Positions 53,415-63,360 of a stretch of 64,000 bases of DNA are shown here, piece after piece. Source of the DNA: Nocardia ignorata NBRC 108230 (GTDB lineage: Bacteria; Actinomycetota; Actinomycetes; Mycobacteriales; Mycobacteriaceae); the NCBI RefSeq assembly GCF_001612905.1, contig NZ_BDBI01000012.1:62001-126000 (forward strand). Reading direction: 5' to 3'. Position 1 is the stretch's first letter. Each line of letters begins with the position of its first letter. The notes under the pieces were generated by a model that was not told the origin of the DNA, ran no database searches, and worked only from the letters and a program-made list of their open reading frames with translations. The translations under genes were made by a program, and so were the position numbers.

Positions 53415-55259
53415 ATGCAATTGCTCCGTTTTCTCGCCGCGCTGTCGCCGGCCAGGATCGCGGCCGTGGTGGTCGCGGGCCTGATCTGCGGCGCCGCCAA
53501 CACCTATCTGGTGACGTTGATCAACGCGGCGGTCTCGCCGAAACCGCCGCCGGACGACCTGATCACCCGGTTCGTGCTGACCGGCCTGGTGATCCTGGTC
53601 AGTGGCGTGCTCTCGCAGGTGCTGCTGATCCGGCTGTCGCAGGACGCCATCTACCGGTTGCGCAGCGATCTGAGCTCCGGGATCGTCGCCGCTCCACTGG
53701 AACACCTGGAACGGCTCGGTATGCATCGCCTGATGGCGACGCTCACCGAGGACGTGCGTTCGCTGTCGCAGGCGGTCACCGCCATTCCGGCGATCTGCGT
53801 CGACGTGGCGACCATCGTGGGTTGCTTCGTGTTCCTGGCAGTGGTGTCGGGGCCGATCTTCGCCGTCACCGTCGCCGGCACCCTCGTCGGGATCGCCTGT
53901 GTCGAAATGGTTCTCAAGCGGGTGCGCGGTATCTACCGTGAGGCTCGGGAGAACGAGGACGCGCTGCTGAGCTCCTTCCAGGCCGTCACGCTCGGCATCA
54001 AGGAACTCAAACTGCACCGTGGCCGCCGCCGCGACTTCATGGACCGGCATCTGCTCGGTTCGGCGGGCACCCTGCGCGACCAGAACACCGACGCCGGGTC
54101 GAAGTTCTCCTACGCACAGGGTTTCGGTCAGGCGTTGCAGCTGGCGACGATGGCGCTGATCCTGTTCGTCCTCGCCGCGGCCCTCGACCTGCCGCGCGAG
54201 ACGATGTTCGGGTACGTGCTGGTGACCACGTTCCTGGCAATGCCGATGCAGAACTTCATGCACCGCATTCCCGATCTGCTGCGCGGTGACGTGGCGCTGG
54301 CCAAGATCCGGGCGATGAACCTGTCGATGACGACGATGCACAACGAGGACGAACTGCCCTACGTCGAGCGTCCGCCGGTGGGACAGGCCAAGCTCGAACT
54401 GTCGGACGTGACCTACGTGTACCGCTCCGAGGCGCCGTCGCCGGTGCCACCGCCGCCCGGCACACACCCGGGCGGGATGCCGGCGCATCCGCCGCGTCCC
54501 GGTGTTCCGCCGCGCGGGGGCAACGGGCATCCCGGTGGTCCGCACCCGGCGCATCCCGGCGCGCGGCCCTCCGCCGGTCCCGATGTGAACGGCAAGAACT
54601 GGGTCGACCACGGCGCCACCGATGTGCGGCCGGTGCCCTTGGGTCCGCCGCCCGAGCTCGACGAGTCCGGTGAGGGCGGGTTCCGGCTCGGGCCGATCGA
54701 CCTGGTCTTCGAGCCGGGCCAGATCACCTTCATCGTCGGCGGTAACGGCAGCGGGAAGTCGACGCTGGCCAAGATCATCACCGGTCTGTATGTGCCGCGC
54801 ACGGGGTCGTTGTCGCTCAACGGGGAGAGGATCGACCACGACAACATCGAATGGTTCCGGCAGAACTCGTCGGCGGTGTTCACGGATTTCCATCTGTTCG
54901 AGGACTACCTGGGCTTCGACCGGCCGGGGATCGACGCCGAGGTGCGGCGGTATCTCGAGGAGCTGCAGATCGCGCACAAGGTGAGTGTGGAGGGCGGGCG
55001 CCTGTCGACCGTCGACCTGTCCCAGGGGCAGCGCAAACGCCTCGCCCTGCTCACCGCGCTGCTCGAGGACCGGCAGATCTATGTGTTCGACGAGTGGGCC
55101 GCCGATCAGGAGCCGAGGTTCCGTGAGGTGTTCTACCGGGAGATCCTCAGCGATCTGAAACAGCGCGGGAAAACCGTCATCGTGATCACCCACGACGACC
55201 GGTACTTCGACTGCGCCGATCAGCTGGTGAAGCTCGACTTCGGGTTGGTCGCGGCGTAA
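53415..55259 (+). CDS. SyrD/PvdE-type ABC exporter with Pro/Gly/His linker
   Basis: 614 residues. Membrane domain (about 1-300, six helices), then a linker about 335-420 unusually rich in Pro, Gly and His, then the ATPase with Walker A GGNGSGKST near 442, signature LSQGQRKRL near 533, Walker B VFDEW near 555 and switch His in VITHDD. Cyclic-peptide-exporter family fused half transporter. ATG 53415 is 9 bases after the PKS stop, so one operon. Likely secretes the pathway product. The His-rich linker is odd. Confidence 0.88.
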   Translation: MQLLRFLAALSPARIAAVVVAGLICGAANTYLVTLINAAVSPKPPPDDLITRFVLTGLVILVSGVLSQVLLIRLSQDAIYRLRSDLSSGIVAAPLEHLERLGMHRLMATLTEDVRSLSQAVTAIPAICVDVATIVGCFVFLAVVSGPIFAVTVAGTLVGIACVEMVLKRVRGIYREARENEDALLSSFQAVTLGIKELKLHRGRRRDFMDRHLLGSAGTLRDQNTDAGSKFSYAQGFGQALQLATMALILFVLAAALDLPRETMFGYVLVTTFLAMPMQNFMHRIPDLLRGDVALAKIRAMNLSMTTMHNEDELPYVERPPVGQAKLELSDVTYVYRSEAPSPVPPPPGTHPGGMPAHPPRPGVPPRGGNGHPGGPHPAHPGARPSAGPDVNGKNWVDHGATDVRPVPLGPPPELDESGEGGFRLGPIDLVFEPGQITFIVGGNGSGKSTLAKIITGLYVPRTGSLSLNGERIDHDNIEWFRQNSSAVFTDFHLFEDYLGFDRPGIDAEVRRYLEELQIAHKVSVEGGRLSTVDLSQGQRKRLALLTALLEDRQIYVFDEWAADQEPRFREVFYREILSDLKQRGKTVIVITHDDRYFDCADQLVKLDFGLVAA

Positions 55260-55309
55260 TCGCCGGTGCCTCGGTCGATTCGTCGATCGGGGCACGGGTG
55301 TGTCCGGGC

Positions 55310-56191
55310 TCAGGCGATCTCGCGGTGCGCGGTGACGACCCGTCGCATGGGCGGGCGGTCGACCAGGCTGACCTCCGAAGGTGTTCGGCGCCAACCGGTT
55401 TCGCAGGGCAGGAACTGGACCAGACCGATGCCGGAGTCGCGGATGCCGAGGCGGTCGAGCAGGGTGGCGACCACCTGACGGCTCATCACCGCCAGTTCGT
55501 GGGTCGGGCGGTTGCGGTGCACACGGACACCGAGATCGACCTGGGCGATAGCGGACAGACCGTGGCGTTGCCAGCAGTCGAGCAGGATCCCGATCTCGGC
55601 GCCGTATCCGCCCGCCAGGGGGACATCACCGAGGAAGGCGCGGGTGACGGCGTATTCGCCGCCCAGGGGTTGCACGATCTCGGCCAGCGCGGGTGCCAGC
55701 GCGGTGAGCAGCGGCCGCGCGACCAGCTGGGTGACCCGGCCGCCGCCGTCGGCGTCCAGCTGGGCGCCGGTGGTGATGGGCCGCCGGTAGAAGCCCTTCA
55801 CCAGCGTGATGCCGGGTTCGGTGAGCAGCGGGGTCAGCAGGGCAGGCACGAACAGCGGATCGGGTGCCACGAGGTCGGCGTCGAGGTACACCAGCAGGTC
55901 GCCGGTCGCCACCGCGAGCGACCGCCACACCACCTCGCCTTTGCCGGGCCTGGGCGGCACTCCCGGCATCGCCTCTTCGAGGGTGTAGGCGGCGGCGCCC
56001 GCCGCCCGCGCCCGGGCGACGGTGCGGTCGGTCGAGCCGGCGTCGAGCACGATCAGTTCGTCGATGAGACCACCGAGCAGTGGTCGCACCGACGCCACGA
56101 CCCCGGCTACGGTGTCCTCGTCGTCCAGGGCGGGGACAACCACCGAGACCCGGCGACCCGACTTACGGTCGATGAGCTCACGGACGTCCAT
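55310..56191 (-). CDS. gpgS: Glucosyl-3-phosphoglycerate synthase
   Basis: 293 residues, GT2/GT81 glycosyltransferase: VSVVVPALDDEDTVAGVV, LDAGSTDRT, KGEVVWRSLAVATGDLLVYL, the metal-binding DAD in YLDADLV, and LGGEYAVTRAFL. It makes the precursor of methylglucose lipopolysaccharide, glucosyl-3-phosphoglycerate, from UDP- or ADP-glucose. ATG 56189-56191. Convergent with the ABC exporter gene. Confidence 0.85.
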   Translation of the reverse strand: MDVRELIDRKSGRRVSVVVPALDDEDTVAGVVASVRPLLGGLIDELIVLDAGSTDRTVARARAAGAAAYTLEEAMPGVPPRPGKGEVVWRSLAVATGDLLVYLDADLVAPDPLFVPALLTPLLTEPGITLVKGFYRRPITTGAQLDADGGGRVTQLVARPLLTALAPALAEIVQPLGGEYAVTRAFLGDVPLAGGYGAEIGILLDCWQRHGLSAIAQVDLGVRVHRNRPTHELAVMSRQVVATLLDRLGIRDSGIGLVQFLPCETGWRRTPSEVSLVDRPPMRRVVTAHREIA

Positions 56192-56367
56192 ATCGATCAG
56201 TGAACGTCAGCGACCGCGCGCCTGCCAGCGATGCGGCGACATCTTGTGACCGGAGCCAACGGCGAGGTCGGAGTAGCTGGTGAAACGGACAGCGTGGCGC
56301 CGCGGACCGGTACGGTTGGACTGTTCGCCGTCGACGGCGACGACCGGCGAGTGGAGGAGCGGACGTC

Positions 56368-57678
56368 ATGAGTGCGACGGTGGTCGAAGTGGCGAAGGGA
56401 TCGAAGACCGATCTCACCGACGGACGCTACACCGTCCGCCTGGATCTCGACGGTCCCGCGGGCGCGGTCGACGTGTCGGCGGTCCTGGTGACCGCCGACG
56501 GGAAGGTGCGCTCCGACGCCGACTTCGTCTTCTTCAACAACCCGTCCGCTCCCGGTGTCCAGCTCGAATCGGATGCTGTTGTCTCCGTCGACCTTTCGGC
56601 GATTCCGGCCGAGATCCACCGGGTGGTCATCGCGGGAAGTACCGAGGCACAGGGCATCCGGTTCGGTGAGGTGACGGGGCTACGGGTGTCGGTGACCGGC
56701 AGCGGGCAGGCGCTGAGCTTCACGCCCGCCGGACTCGATTCCGAGACCGTCCTGCAGGCGGTCGCACTGTACCGCCGGGGGAGTGGGTGGCGGCTGGACG
56801 CGATCGGCCAGGGTTACAGCGCGGGTCTCGCGGCCTTCGCGACCGAGCACGGAATCACGGTCGACGAGGAGGTCGTGGAGGATTCCGCGCCTGCGCTCCC
56901 CTCACCGCAACCCGTTGCGGTGCAGCAGAACCCGACCATCGATCTGCGCAAGGTCGACGTGGTGCTCACCAAGGATTCGCCGGACAAGCGGGCCACCATC
57001 GATCTTCGCAAGGGCGGTGCGGGCCATGTTCTCACCGTCGGTCTCGAATGGGACGGTCGCGGCGCGAAATACGACAGCAACGGCAAGCCGACCGAATTCG
57101 GCACCGGCGACCTGGACGTGTACTTCTTCTGCCGCAACGAACTCACCGGCGACTATGTCGTGGTCAGCGGTGAGAAGGGGCACCAGGGCGATCTGAACGT
57201 CTGGCCGCACATCCACCACCAGGGCGACAGCCGTGGCCCCGGGGCCGGTGGCCTGCCCGCCACCGAACAGGTGGTCGTCCGGCCTACCGAGAACGGTGAC
57301 CTGCTGCTCAACGTGTACCAGTCCGTCGACAACGGTGCGGGTGCCATCGATACCTTCGGCCGCCCGCGAGTCCGGGTGCGCTACGGCCGTCCCGGGCCCG
57401 ACGGACTGCCCGGTCCGGACGCGGATCAGATCACCGTAGTCATCGGCAACGGCAAGAACTCCTTCTGGGCGACCGTCGCCCACATCGACGTCCGCGACGG
57501 CATCCTCACCGTCGACGGAACCACCAGGTACAGCCGGGCTTTCAGCGAACGCATGCCTGTCCTCGACACCGAGGGCACCTGGGTTCGCGCAGCCAAGAAC
57601 GGCCCGGTCGGCCGCAGCAAATCCAGCAACGGCCTGGGCCTCAGCCGCTACGAAGGTCAGTGCCCCGCACCGCGCTGA
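56368..57678 (+). CDS. TerD-family protein with two TerD domains
   Basis: 436 residues. Two calcium-binding TerD-like domains: about 10-170 (SDADFVFFNNPSAPG, VVIAGSTE) and about 195-420 (DLDVYFFCRNELTGDY, DITVVIGNGKN). TerD proteins are linked to tellurite and stress resistance and to calcium-dependent signalling; other ter genes are not beside it. ATG 56368. Alone in its transcript. Confidence 0.8.
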   Translation: MSATVVEVAKGSKTDLTDGRYTVRLDLDGPAGAVDVSAVLVTADGKVRSDADFVFFNNPSAPGVQLESDAVVSVDLSAIPAEIHRVVIAGSTEAQGIRFGEVTGLRVSVTGSGQALSFTPAGLDSETVLQAVALYRRGSGWRLDAIGQGYSAGLAAFATEHGITVDEEVVEDSAPALPSPQPVAVQQNPTIDLRKVDVVLTKDSPDKRATIDLRKGGAGHVLTVGLEWDGRGAKYDSNGKPTEFGTGDLDVYFFCRNELTGDYVVVSGEKGHQGDLNVWPHIHHQGDSRGPGAGGLPATEQVVVRPTENGDLLLNVYQSVDNGAGAIDTFGRPRVRVRYGRPGPDGLPGPDADQITVVIGNGKNSFWATVAHIDVRDGILTVDGTTRYSRAFSERMPVLDTEGTWVRAAKNGPVGRSKSSNGLGLSRYEGQCPAPR

Positions 57679-57756
57679 GCTGTCCGGTGGTTCCGCCGGA
57701 GGCTTCCACGCAGGCGGGCCGTCGGCGTTTTCGCTGGTGAGTCGTAGGCTTGGGCC

Positions 57757-59448
57757 ATGGCATCCGACACCGAATCATCGTTCGATATCAAGCCCCGCTC
57801 GCGCGATGTCACCGACGGGCTCGAGAAGACGGCCGCACGCGGCATGCTCCGCGCGGTCGGCATGGGGGACGAGGACTGGGTGAAGCCCCAGATCGGGGTG
57901 GCGTCGAGCTGGAACGAGATCACCCCGTGCAACCTGTCGCTCGACCGGCTGGCCGACGCCGTGAAGGAAGGCGTGCACGCGGGCGGCGGGTACCCGCTCG
58001 AGTTCGGGACCATCTCGGTGTCCGACGGTATCTCGATGGGCCACGAGGGCATGCACTTCTCGCTGGTCAGCCGTGAGATCATCGCGGACTCCGTCGAGAC
58101 GGTCATGATGGCCGAACGCCTCGACGGGTCGGTGCTGCTCGCCGGGTGCGACAAGAGCCTGCCCGGCATGCTGATGGCGGCCGCCCGACTCGACCTGGCC
58201 AGCGTGTTCCTCTACGCGGGATCGACGCTGCCGGGCAATCTCGACGGCAAGGACGTCACCATCATCGACGCCTTCGAAGCCGTCGGCGCCTGCATCAAGG
58301 GACTCATCAGCCGCGAAGAGGTCGACCGCATCGAGCGCGCGATCTGCCCGGGCGAAGGCGCGTGCGGCGGCATGTACACCGCCAACACGATGGCCTCGGC
58401 GGCCGAAGCGCTCGGCATGAGCCTGCCGGGGTCGGCGGCGCCGCCCGCCCCTGACCGCCGCCGCGACGTCTTCGCGCACCGGTCCGGGGAGGCTGTCGTC
58501 GAGTTGCTGCGCAAGGGGATCACCGCGCGCGACATCATGACCATGCCTGCCTTCGAGAACGCCATCACCGTGGTCATGGCGCTCGGCGGGTCTACCAACG
58601 CGGTGCTGCACCTGCTGGCGATCGCGCGCGAGGCCGGGGTGGACCTCACCCTCGCCGACTTCAACCGTGTCGGTGACAAGGTGCCGCATCTGGCCGACCT
58701 GAAGCCGTTCGGCCGCTACGTGATGACCGATGTGGACCGGGTCGGCGGTATCCCCGTCGTGATGAAGGCGCTGCTCGACGCGGGTCTGCTGCACGGTGAT
58801 GTCATGACCGTCACCGGCAAGACCATGGCCGAGAACCTCGCCGACATCGAGCTCGGTCTCGACGGCGACGTCATCCGGCCGCTCGACCGGCCCATCCACC
58901 GATCGGGCGGGCTCACCATCCTGCACGGCACGCTGGCCCCCGAAGGGGCGGTGGTGAAGAGCGCGGGCTTCGACTCCGATGTGTTCGCCGGGACGGCACG
59001 GGTGTTCGACGGGGAACGTGCCGCGATGGACGCGCTGGAGAACGGCAGCATCGTGGCCGGTGATGTGGTGGTCATCCGCAACGAAGGGCCCAAGGGCGGC
59101 CCGGGTATGCGCGAGATGCTCGCCATCACCGGGGCGATCAAGGGCGCGGGCCTCGGCAAGGACGTCCTGCTGCTCACCGACGGCCGATTCTCCGGTGGCA
59201 CAACGGGTTTGTGCGTCGGCCACGTCGCGCCGGAGGCGGTCGACGGCGGTCCGATCGCGTTCGTCCGCGACGGCGACCCGATCGTCCTCGATGTCGCCAA
59301 CCGGCGCCTCGACGTGGAAATCGACCCGGCCGACCTCGCCGCCCGCAAGGGCGGCTGGGAACCCGCTGCTCCCAAGTACACCTCCGGTGTCCTCGCCAAG
59401 TACCGCAAGCTGGTCAGCTCGGCGGCACATGGAGCCGTCACGGGATGA
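57757..59448 (+). CDS. ilvD: Dihydroxy-acid dehydratase
   Basis: 563 residues, full family length. [14 protein letters not shown] (cluster ligand Cys), [29 protein letters not shown] (in blocks; second Cys ligand), and the late RFSGGTTG and [11 protein letters not shown] motifs. Converts dihydroxyisovalerate to 2-ketoisovalerate and the isoleucine counterpart in branched-chain amino-acid synthesis. ATG 57757. It overlaps the next gene by ATGA. Confidence 0.95.
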   Translation: MASDTESSFDIKPRSRDVTDGLEKTAARGMLRAVGMGDEDWVKPQIGVASSWNEITPCNLSLDRLADAVKEGVHAGGGYPLEFGTISVSDGISMGHEGMHFSLVSREIIADSVETVMMAERLDGSVLLAGCDKSLPGMLMAAARLDLASVFLYAGSTLPGNLDGKDVTIIDAFEAVGACIKGLISREEVDRIERAICPGEGACGGMYTANTMASAAEALGMSLPGSAAPPAPDRRRDVFAHRSGEAVVELLRKGITARDIMTMPAFENAITVVMALGGSTNAVLHLLAIAREAGVDLTLADFNRVGDKVPHLADLKPFGRYVMTDVDRVGGIPVVMKALLDAGLLHGDVMTVTGKTMAENLADIELGLDGDVIRPLDRPIHRSGGLTILHGTLAPEGAVVKSAGFDSDVFAGTARVFDGERAAMDALENGSIVAGDVVVIRNEGPKGGPGMREMLAITGAIKGAGLGKDVLLLTDGRFSGGTTGLCVGHVAPEAVDGGPIAFVRDGDPIVLDVANRRLDVEIDPADLAARKGGWEPAAPKYTSGVLAKYRKLVSSAAHGAVTG

Positions 59449-59741
59449 CGCCGGACGAGGTTCGCCTGCTGGCGCTGGGATTCGAGGGCGCGACCGAACG
59501 AGACCACCACGGTCGGCCCTCGTTTCGCAGGCGAACAATTTTCGCGACCTTGCCCGACGACGAACACCTGCGTGTGATGCTCCCCGAGGAAGGCATTCGT
59601 GAGGCGGTCGCGGAATCACCCGCCTGGTGCGCCGAGTCGTGGTGGGGCAGAAAGCTCGCCGCGGTGCAGGTGACCCTGGCGGACGCCGCACCCGAACTCG
59701 TCGCCGAAATGCTGGGTGACGCGTGGGACGCGCACGGCTGA
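59445..59741 (+). CDS. MmcQ/YjbR-family protein
   Basis: 98 residues: [40 protein letters not shown] and a C-terminal [17 protein letters not shown]. Members bind DNA or unknown ligands; function unresolved. ATG 59445 overlaps the ilvD stop (ATGA), so translation is coupled. Confidence 0.82.
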   Translation: MTPDEVRLLALGFEGATERDHHGRPSFRRRTIFATLPDDEHLRVMLPEEGIREAVAESPAWCAESWWGRKLAAVQVTLADAAPELVAEMLGDAWDAHG

Positions 59742-59767
59742 TTCTGCGATCAGCTGATCGAGAGGTT

Positions 59768-60361
59768 TCAGTGCGCGCCGACGATGCGCAACGCCATGTT
59801 CGCGTAGCCCTCGGCGATGTCTTCGGGGCTCCAGTCGCCGCCGTCGCGGTACCAGCGGGCGATGTCGATGCCCAGTGAGAGCAGGGCGACCGCGGCCATG
59901 CGCGTGTCGGGCACGTCGAACGCGCCGGTGGCGACTCCGCGTTCGACGAGGTCGCGGATCTCCTGGTCGATCTGGCGTCGCAGACCCCGGATCTCCGCGT
60001 AGTGCTCGGGGGTGAGCGCGGACAGTTCGTAGTTCACGATCCGGGCCCTGGTGTGGCCGCGCACATGGTGTGCCGCGAAGTCGTGGACCACGGTGCGCAG
60101 GGCAAGCGTCGGGTCCTCGGTCGACCGGATTGCGGCGCGGACCAGCTCGAGTGACTGCTCGTGCCCCGCGCGCGAGATCACGTACAGCAGTTCCTCTTTC
60201 GACTTGTGATGCACATACACCGCCGCCGGGCTCATACCGGCGGCCGACGCGATATCGCGCGTGGTCGTACCGTTGAAGCCTTTTTCGGCGAACGCGTCGA
60301 TGGCTGCCTCTAGGAGGCGTGCACGGGTGGCGTCGCCTCGGGGCTCGATGGTCTCGGTCAT
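59768..60361 (-). CDS. TetR-family regulator (acyl-CoA/lipid type resemblance)
   Basis: 197 residues, HTH TRDIASAAGMSPAAVYVHHKSKEEL (split) at about 30-60, and a C-terminal domain with EIRGLRRQIDQEIRDLVERG and IARWYRDGGDWSPEDIAEGYAN, seen in TetR proteins of fatty-acid and steroid breakdown. ATG 60359-60361. No target gene is adjacent. Confidence 0.88.
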   Translation of the reverse strand: MTETIEPRGDATRARLLEAAIDAFAEKGFNGTTTRDIASAAGMSPAAVYVHHKSKEELLYVISRAGHEQSLELVRAAIRSTEDPTLALRTVVHDFAAHHVRGHTRARIVNYELSALTPEHYAEIRGLRRQIDQEIRDLVERGVATGAFDVPDTRMAAVALLSLGIDIARWYRDGGDWSPEDIAEGYANMALRIVGAH

Positions 60362-60545
60362 TTCCGCGCCATTATCTCGTCTCGGAGGATCGCGGCCGGT
60401 GCCGGGCCATGTGACGTGGCCGACACCTTTCGGCCTGTCGTCAGGGTCGGCGTCCGAGTCGCCGAGAGTATGGCCTGGGCTCCGGTGCCCGACCGTTTTC
60501 CCATCCTCGCACCGGGTAGGCGGTGTACGAGGAAAGGAGGACCCC

Positions 60546-60701
60546 ATGCATGAGCCGAAGGAACCGTCCGGTGACCGCTACGACCCCACCCAGGACCCGG
60601 ATGCCGACCCGGACATGATCCAGCCACCCGACCGCCTCACCCCGCAGCCCAGTCAGGCGGAAGGAGAGGACGACGAGTCACCGTCCGAACGCGGTGGATA
60701 A
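60546..60701 (+). CDS. Small acidic hypothetical protein
   Basis: 51 residues, nearly all Asp/Glu/Pro/Ser, disordered. AAAGGAGG lies 7 bases before ATG 60546, a strong site, which supports expression. No family. Confidence 0.6.
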   Translation: MHEPKEPSGDRYDPTQDPDADPDMIQPPDRLTPQPSQAEGEDDESPSERGG

Positions 60702-60816
60702 GCTGTCGGCCAACAGTATTCGCCCTCAGGATCGCGAGTGGACAGGGGACTGTGATCGGCCGCCCCTCCGCTCTACCTCGATTCGTGTGTGAATCATCGC
60801 GGCGAAAGGCGAAGAG

Positions 60817-61203
60817 TTGAGCGTGGACCTCGAGGGTGCGATACGGGCGCTACACGATGACCTGGCCGCCTGGCTCGGGACCGAGGCGCCGGACTCGGTT
60901 TTCGACCGTTTCGCGGCGGCGCAGGATGCTTCGTTCTCCATGGTGACCACCACCGGACAGATCCTGTACCGCGACGAATTGCTGGCCGGGCTGCGAGCGG
61001 CGCGTAACGCCCAGCCGGGGTTGCGCATCACCATCAGCGAGATCGAAGTGCTGTCAGCGGACGATGCCATGACGGTCGTGCGTTTCCTCGAATCGCACGA
61101 CCACGCCGGTGTGGTCTCCCGGCGTCGCGTGCTCGCGGTTCTACGCCCGGAGCCCGACGCGGTGCGCTGGTGGACCCTTCAGGAAACCGACGTACCCGAC
61201 TGA
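60817..61203 (+). CDS. SnoaL/DUF4440-like protein
   Basis: 128 residues with an NTF2-like cone: IRALHDDLAAWLG, FSMVTTTGQILYRDELLAGL, ITISEIEVLSADDAMTVVRF and HAGVVSRRRVLAVLRP. Either a small ligand-binding or isomerase-like protein. TTG 60817. Confidence 0.75.
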   Translation: MSVDLEGAIRALHDDLAAWLGTEAPDSVFDRFAAAQDASFSMVTTTGQILYRDELLAGLRAARNAQPGLRITISEIEVLSADDAMTVVRFLESHDHAGVVSRRRVLAVLRPEPDAVRWWTLQETDVPD

Positions 61204-61243
61204 CCCGGCCAGAGGCACAGCCCTCGGGCTCACGTGAGCACAC

Positions 61244-61260
61244 CTTCATGTAGGTTGAAG
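61244..61260. promoter_or_regulatory. CTTCA-N7-TGAAG inverted repeat upstream of Dyp peroxidase
   Basis: Arms CTTCA and TGAAG 30 to 46 bases ahead of the peroxidase start codon. Similar CTTCA/TGAAG arms occur in the repeats at 63361-63418, so one regulator might serve both. Tentative. Confidence 0.4.
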
Positions 61261-61289
61261 CTGTCGACTTGCTGAGCTACTCTGCGGGC

Positions 61290-62603
61290 ATGCGAAAAAC
61301 TACTACAGAGCGTAGTAATATCGGTGCGACCACGGGTTTCTCGCGGCGAGCCCTGATCGGTGGGGCCGTCACGGTGGCCGGTGCGGCGACGGCGGGCGCG
61401 GTGATCGGGCGGGGTGCCGCGCCGGATTCCGTCGGTGCGGCGATCGAGCCCTTCCATGGCGAACACCAGGCGGGGATCGCGACGAGTCCGCAATCGCACG
61501 CACTGTTCCTTGCCTGCGATGTGGCGCGTCCGGACCGGGGCGCGCTGCGTGAACTGCTGACCGAATGGACCGCGGTCTCGGCCGCACTCACGGCGGGTCG
61601 ACCGATGCCCGAACCGCCACGCGCCCAACCGGATACGACCGCGGAAACCGATTTCGCGACCGGACTCGAGCCTGCCCGCCTGACGATGACCTTCGGTCTC
61701 GGCGCCGCCGTGTTCGACGAGCGGTTCGGCCTCGCCGACCGCCGTCCTCGCCACCTCGGCGCGCTACCGGCCTTCGACGGCGACGCCCTGAACCCCGCCT
61801 GGTGTGGTGGTGATCTGCTGGTGCAGATCTGCGCCGACGACTCCCAGCTGGTCAGCCACGCTTTTCGTGCCTTGCGAGCGCGCATGCCCGGCCTGGCCCG
61901 GATGCGCTGGACTCAGCACGGCTTCCTCGGACTCCCCGGCGACGGCGGTACCCCGCGCAATGCTTTCGGCTTCAAAGACGGCACCGCTAATCCGCGAACC
62001 GGCACAACCGATTTCGATACGACGGTGTGGGTCGACTCGCCCGCCGAACCCGGCTGGTTCCATGGCGGTACGTACTTGGTCTTCCGCAAGATCCGGATGA
62101 AAACCGCAGAGTGGGACCAACTTCCGGTCGCCCAGCAGAACCAGATCATCGGTCGGCGGCGTGGTGACGGTGCCCCGCTCGGTGGCGCATCGGAATTCGA
62201 CACCGTCGACCTGGCCGCGCGGGACGAACGCGGTGACCTCGCGATCGCGGACAACGCGCATGTGCGGTTGGTGCACGGCATCCCGATGCTGCGTCGCGGC
62301 TACAACTACGACTACGGATTGCTGGTCGCCAACGCCGGCGGCTCGCCTGATCCGACACCTGCCCAACCACATTCGCACGCACCGGATACGCCCGAACACA
62401 GTCACGGCGGCCACGGCCAACTCGATGTCGGACTGCTGTTCGCTGCCTATCAGAACAACCCGCCGGAGCAATTCGTGAAGGCACAGCGGGCCATGGCGAC
62501 CGACCGGCTCAACCCGCTCGTCCAGCACACCGGCAGTGGATTCTTCGCCATGCCGCCGGGTGCGGCACCGGGGGAGTCCGTCGCCGCGGCCCTGCTCGCT
62601 TGA
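61290..62603 (+). CDS. Tat-exported Dyp-type peroxidase (EfeB/DyP)
   Basis: 437 residues. Twin-arginine signal SRRALIGGA near residue 19, so exported folded. Peroxidase motif FGFKDGTANPR (the GxxDG Asp) near residue 230, heme His in the VRLVHGIPMLRRGYNYDYGL region (separate halves), and a His-rich tail (SHAPDTPEHSHGGHG). Oxidises dyes, or extracts iron from heme in EfeB type. ATG 61290. An inverted repeat lies inside codons 4-9 (61301-61317). Confidence 0.88.
   Translation: MRKTTTERSNIGATTGFSRRALIGGAVTVAGAATAGAVIGRGAAPDSVGAAIEPFHGEHQAGIATSPQSHALFLACDVARPDRGALRELLTEWTAVSAALTAGRPMPEPPRAQPDTTAETDFATGLEPARLTMTFGLGAAVFDERFGLADRRPRHLGALPAFDGDALNPAWCGGDLLVQICADDSQLVSHAFRALRARMPGLARMRWTQHGFLGLPGDGGTPRNAFGFKDGTANPRTGTTDFDTTVWVDSPAEPGWFHGGTYLVFRKIRMKTAEWDQLPVAQQNQIIGRRRGDGAPLGGASEFDTVDLAARDERGDLAIADNAHVRLVHGIPMLRRGYNYDYGLLVANAGGSPDPTPAQPHSHAPDTPEHSHGGHGQLDVGLLFAAYQNNPPEQFVKAQRAMATDRLNPLVQHTGSGFFAMPPGAAPGESVAAALLA
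61301..61317. promoter_or_regulatory. Inverted repeat TACTAC-N5-GTAGTA within the start of the peroxidase gene
   Basis: TACTAC and GTAGTA arms separated by AGAGC just after the start codon. Resembles BlaI/CopY-type operators (ACTACA..TGTAGT) but sits in coding sequence, so it may be chance. Confidence 0.3.
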
Positions 62604-62612
62604 GCGCTCGGG

Positions 62613-63350
62613 TCAGTCCTGCCAACCGCTCGAGTTCATGAGGTCGTCCCAGTTCGGCAACGGAACCTGCGGATGATGCAGGCGCACGAGCTCGGCCCCC
62701 AGGCTGGCCGGAAACGCCTTCCTGGGGTCCGCGAGGATCTGCTGCTCCATGATGGCGGTGATCGCGGGGGTTCCGCCGAGCCGCGGGTAGGCGGCATGGA
62801 CGACGTCGGCGTAGCCGCGCGGCAGATCACCCGGCCCGCCACCGATATCGATGCCGATGCCCGTAACCGCGATCCAGATCTCGGCCGGCCTGCGCCTGCG
62901 GAAGACCGGTGAGTCGCTGAAACCCGAAGTGTGCGCGGCGATCGCGTCCCACACTGTCTCGACCCGGCTGTCGGTGATGCCGTGGCGCTCGAGGAACTCG
63001 GCCGCGAAATCCGCGCCGTCGACCTCGAATCGTTGGTTTCCGTTGGCGATCTCGCCCAGCCCGATGTCGTGCAGCGCGCAGATCAGGTATATGGTCTCGT
63101 CGTCGTAGTCGACGCCGGCCCGCAGGCCGTTCGTCGCGGCGACGGCACGGGCGAACAGATACCCACGCAAGCTGTGATTGCGCACCGGCGCCGCCACGGC
63201 GGTGTCGATCAGCTCACGCGCTGCCTGAGCGACGGGTGTGGTCGGGAAGACCAGCGCGTCGGGCCGGGCCGATGCGATCGCGTGCGACGCGGCGAGGGCC
63301 GCTCCGGTCAACGCGGCGGCGCCGAGGGCGCTACGACGAGTGATGTCCAT
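62613..63350 (-). CDS. Tat-exported HD-domain hydrolase
   Basis: 245 residues. Tat signal TRRSALGAAALTGAALAASH at the N-terminus, then an HD phosphohydrolase-like domain: HSLRGYLFARAVA, ICALHDIGLGE (HD), ERHGI and WDAIAAHTSG. Resembles cyanamide-hydratase-type HD proteins in the order of motifs. ATG 63348-63350, divergent from a perfect inverted repeat. Substrate unknown. Confidence 0.8.
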   Translation of the reverse strand: MDITRRSALGAAALTGAALAASHAIASARPDALVFPTTPVAQAARELIDTAVAAPVRNHSLRGYLFARAVAATNGLRAGVDYDDETIYLICALHDIGLGEIANGNQRFEVDGADFAAEFLERHGITDSRVETVWDAIAAHTSGFSDSPVFRRRRPAEIWIAVTGIGIDIGGGPGDLPRGYADVVHAAYPRLGGTPAITAIMEQQILADPRKAFPASLGAELVRLHHPQVPLPNWDDLMNSSGWQD

Positions 63351-63360
63351 GAGTACTCCG

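Noticed and set aside
52293..55394. Very long open frame on the minus strand opposite the PKS/exporter operon
   Set aside because: It has no protein-family resemblance and is rich in Arg, His, Gln and Asp, a typical GC-rich shadow of the genuine genes on the other strand.
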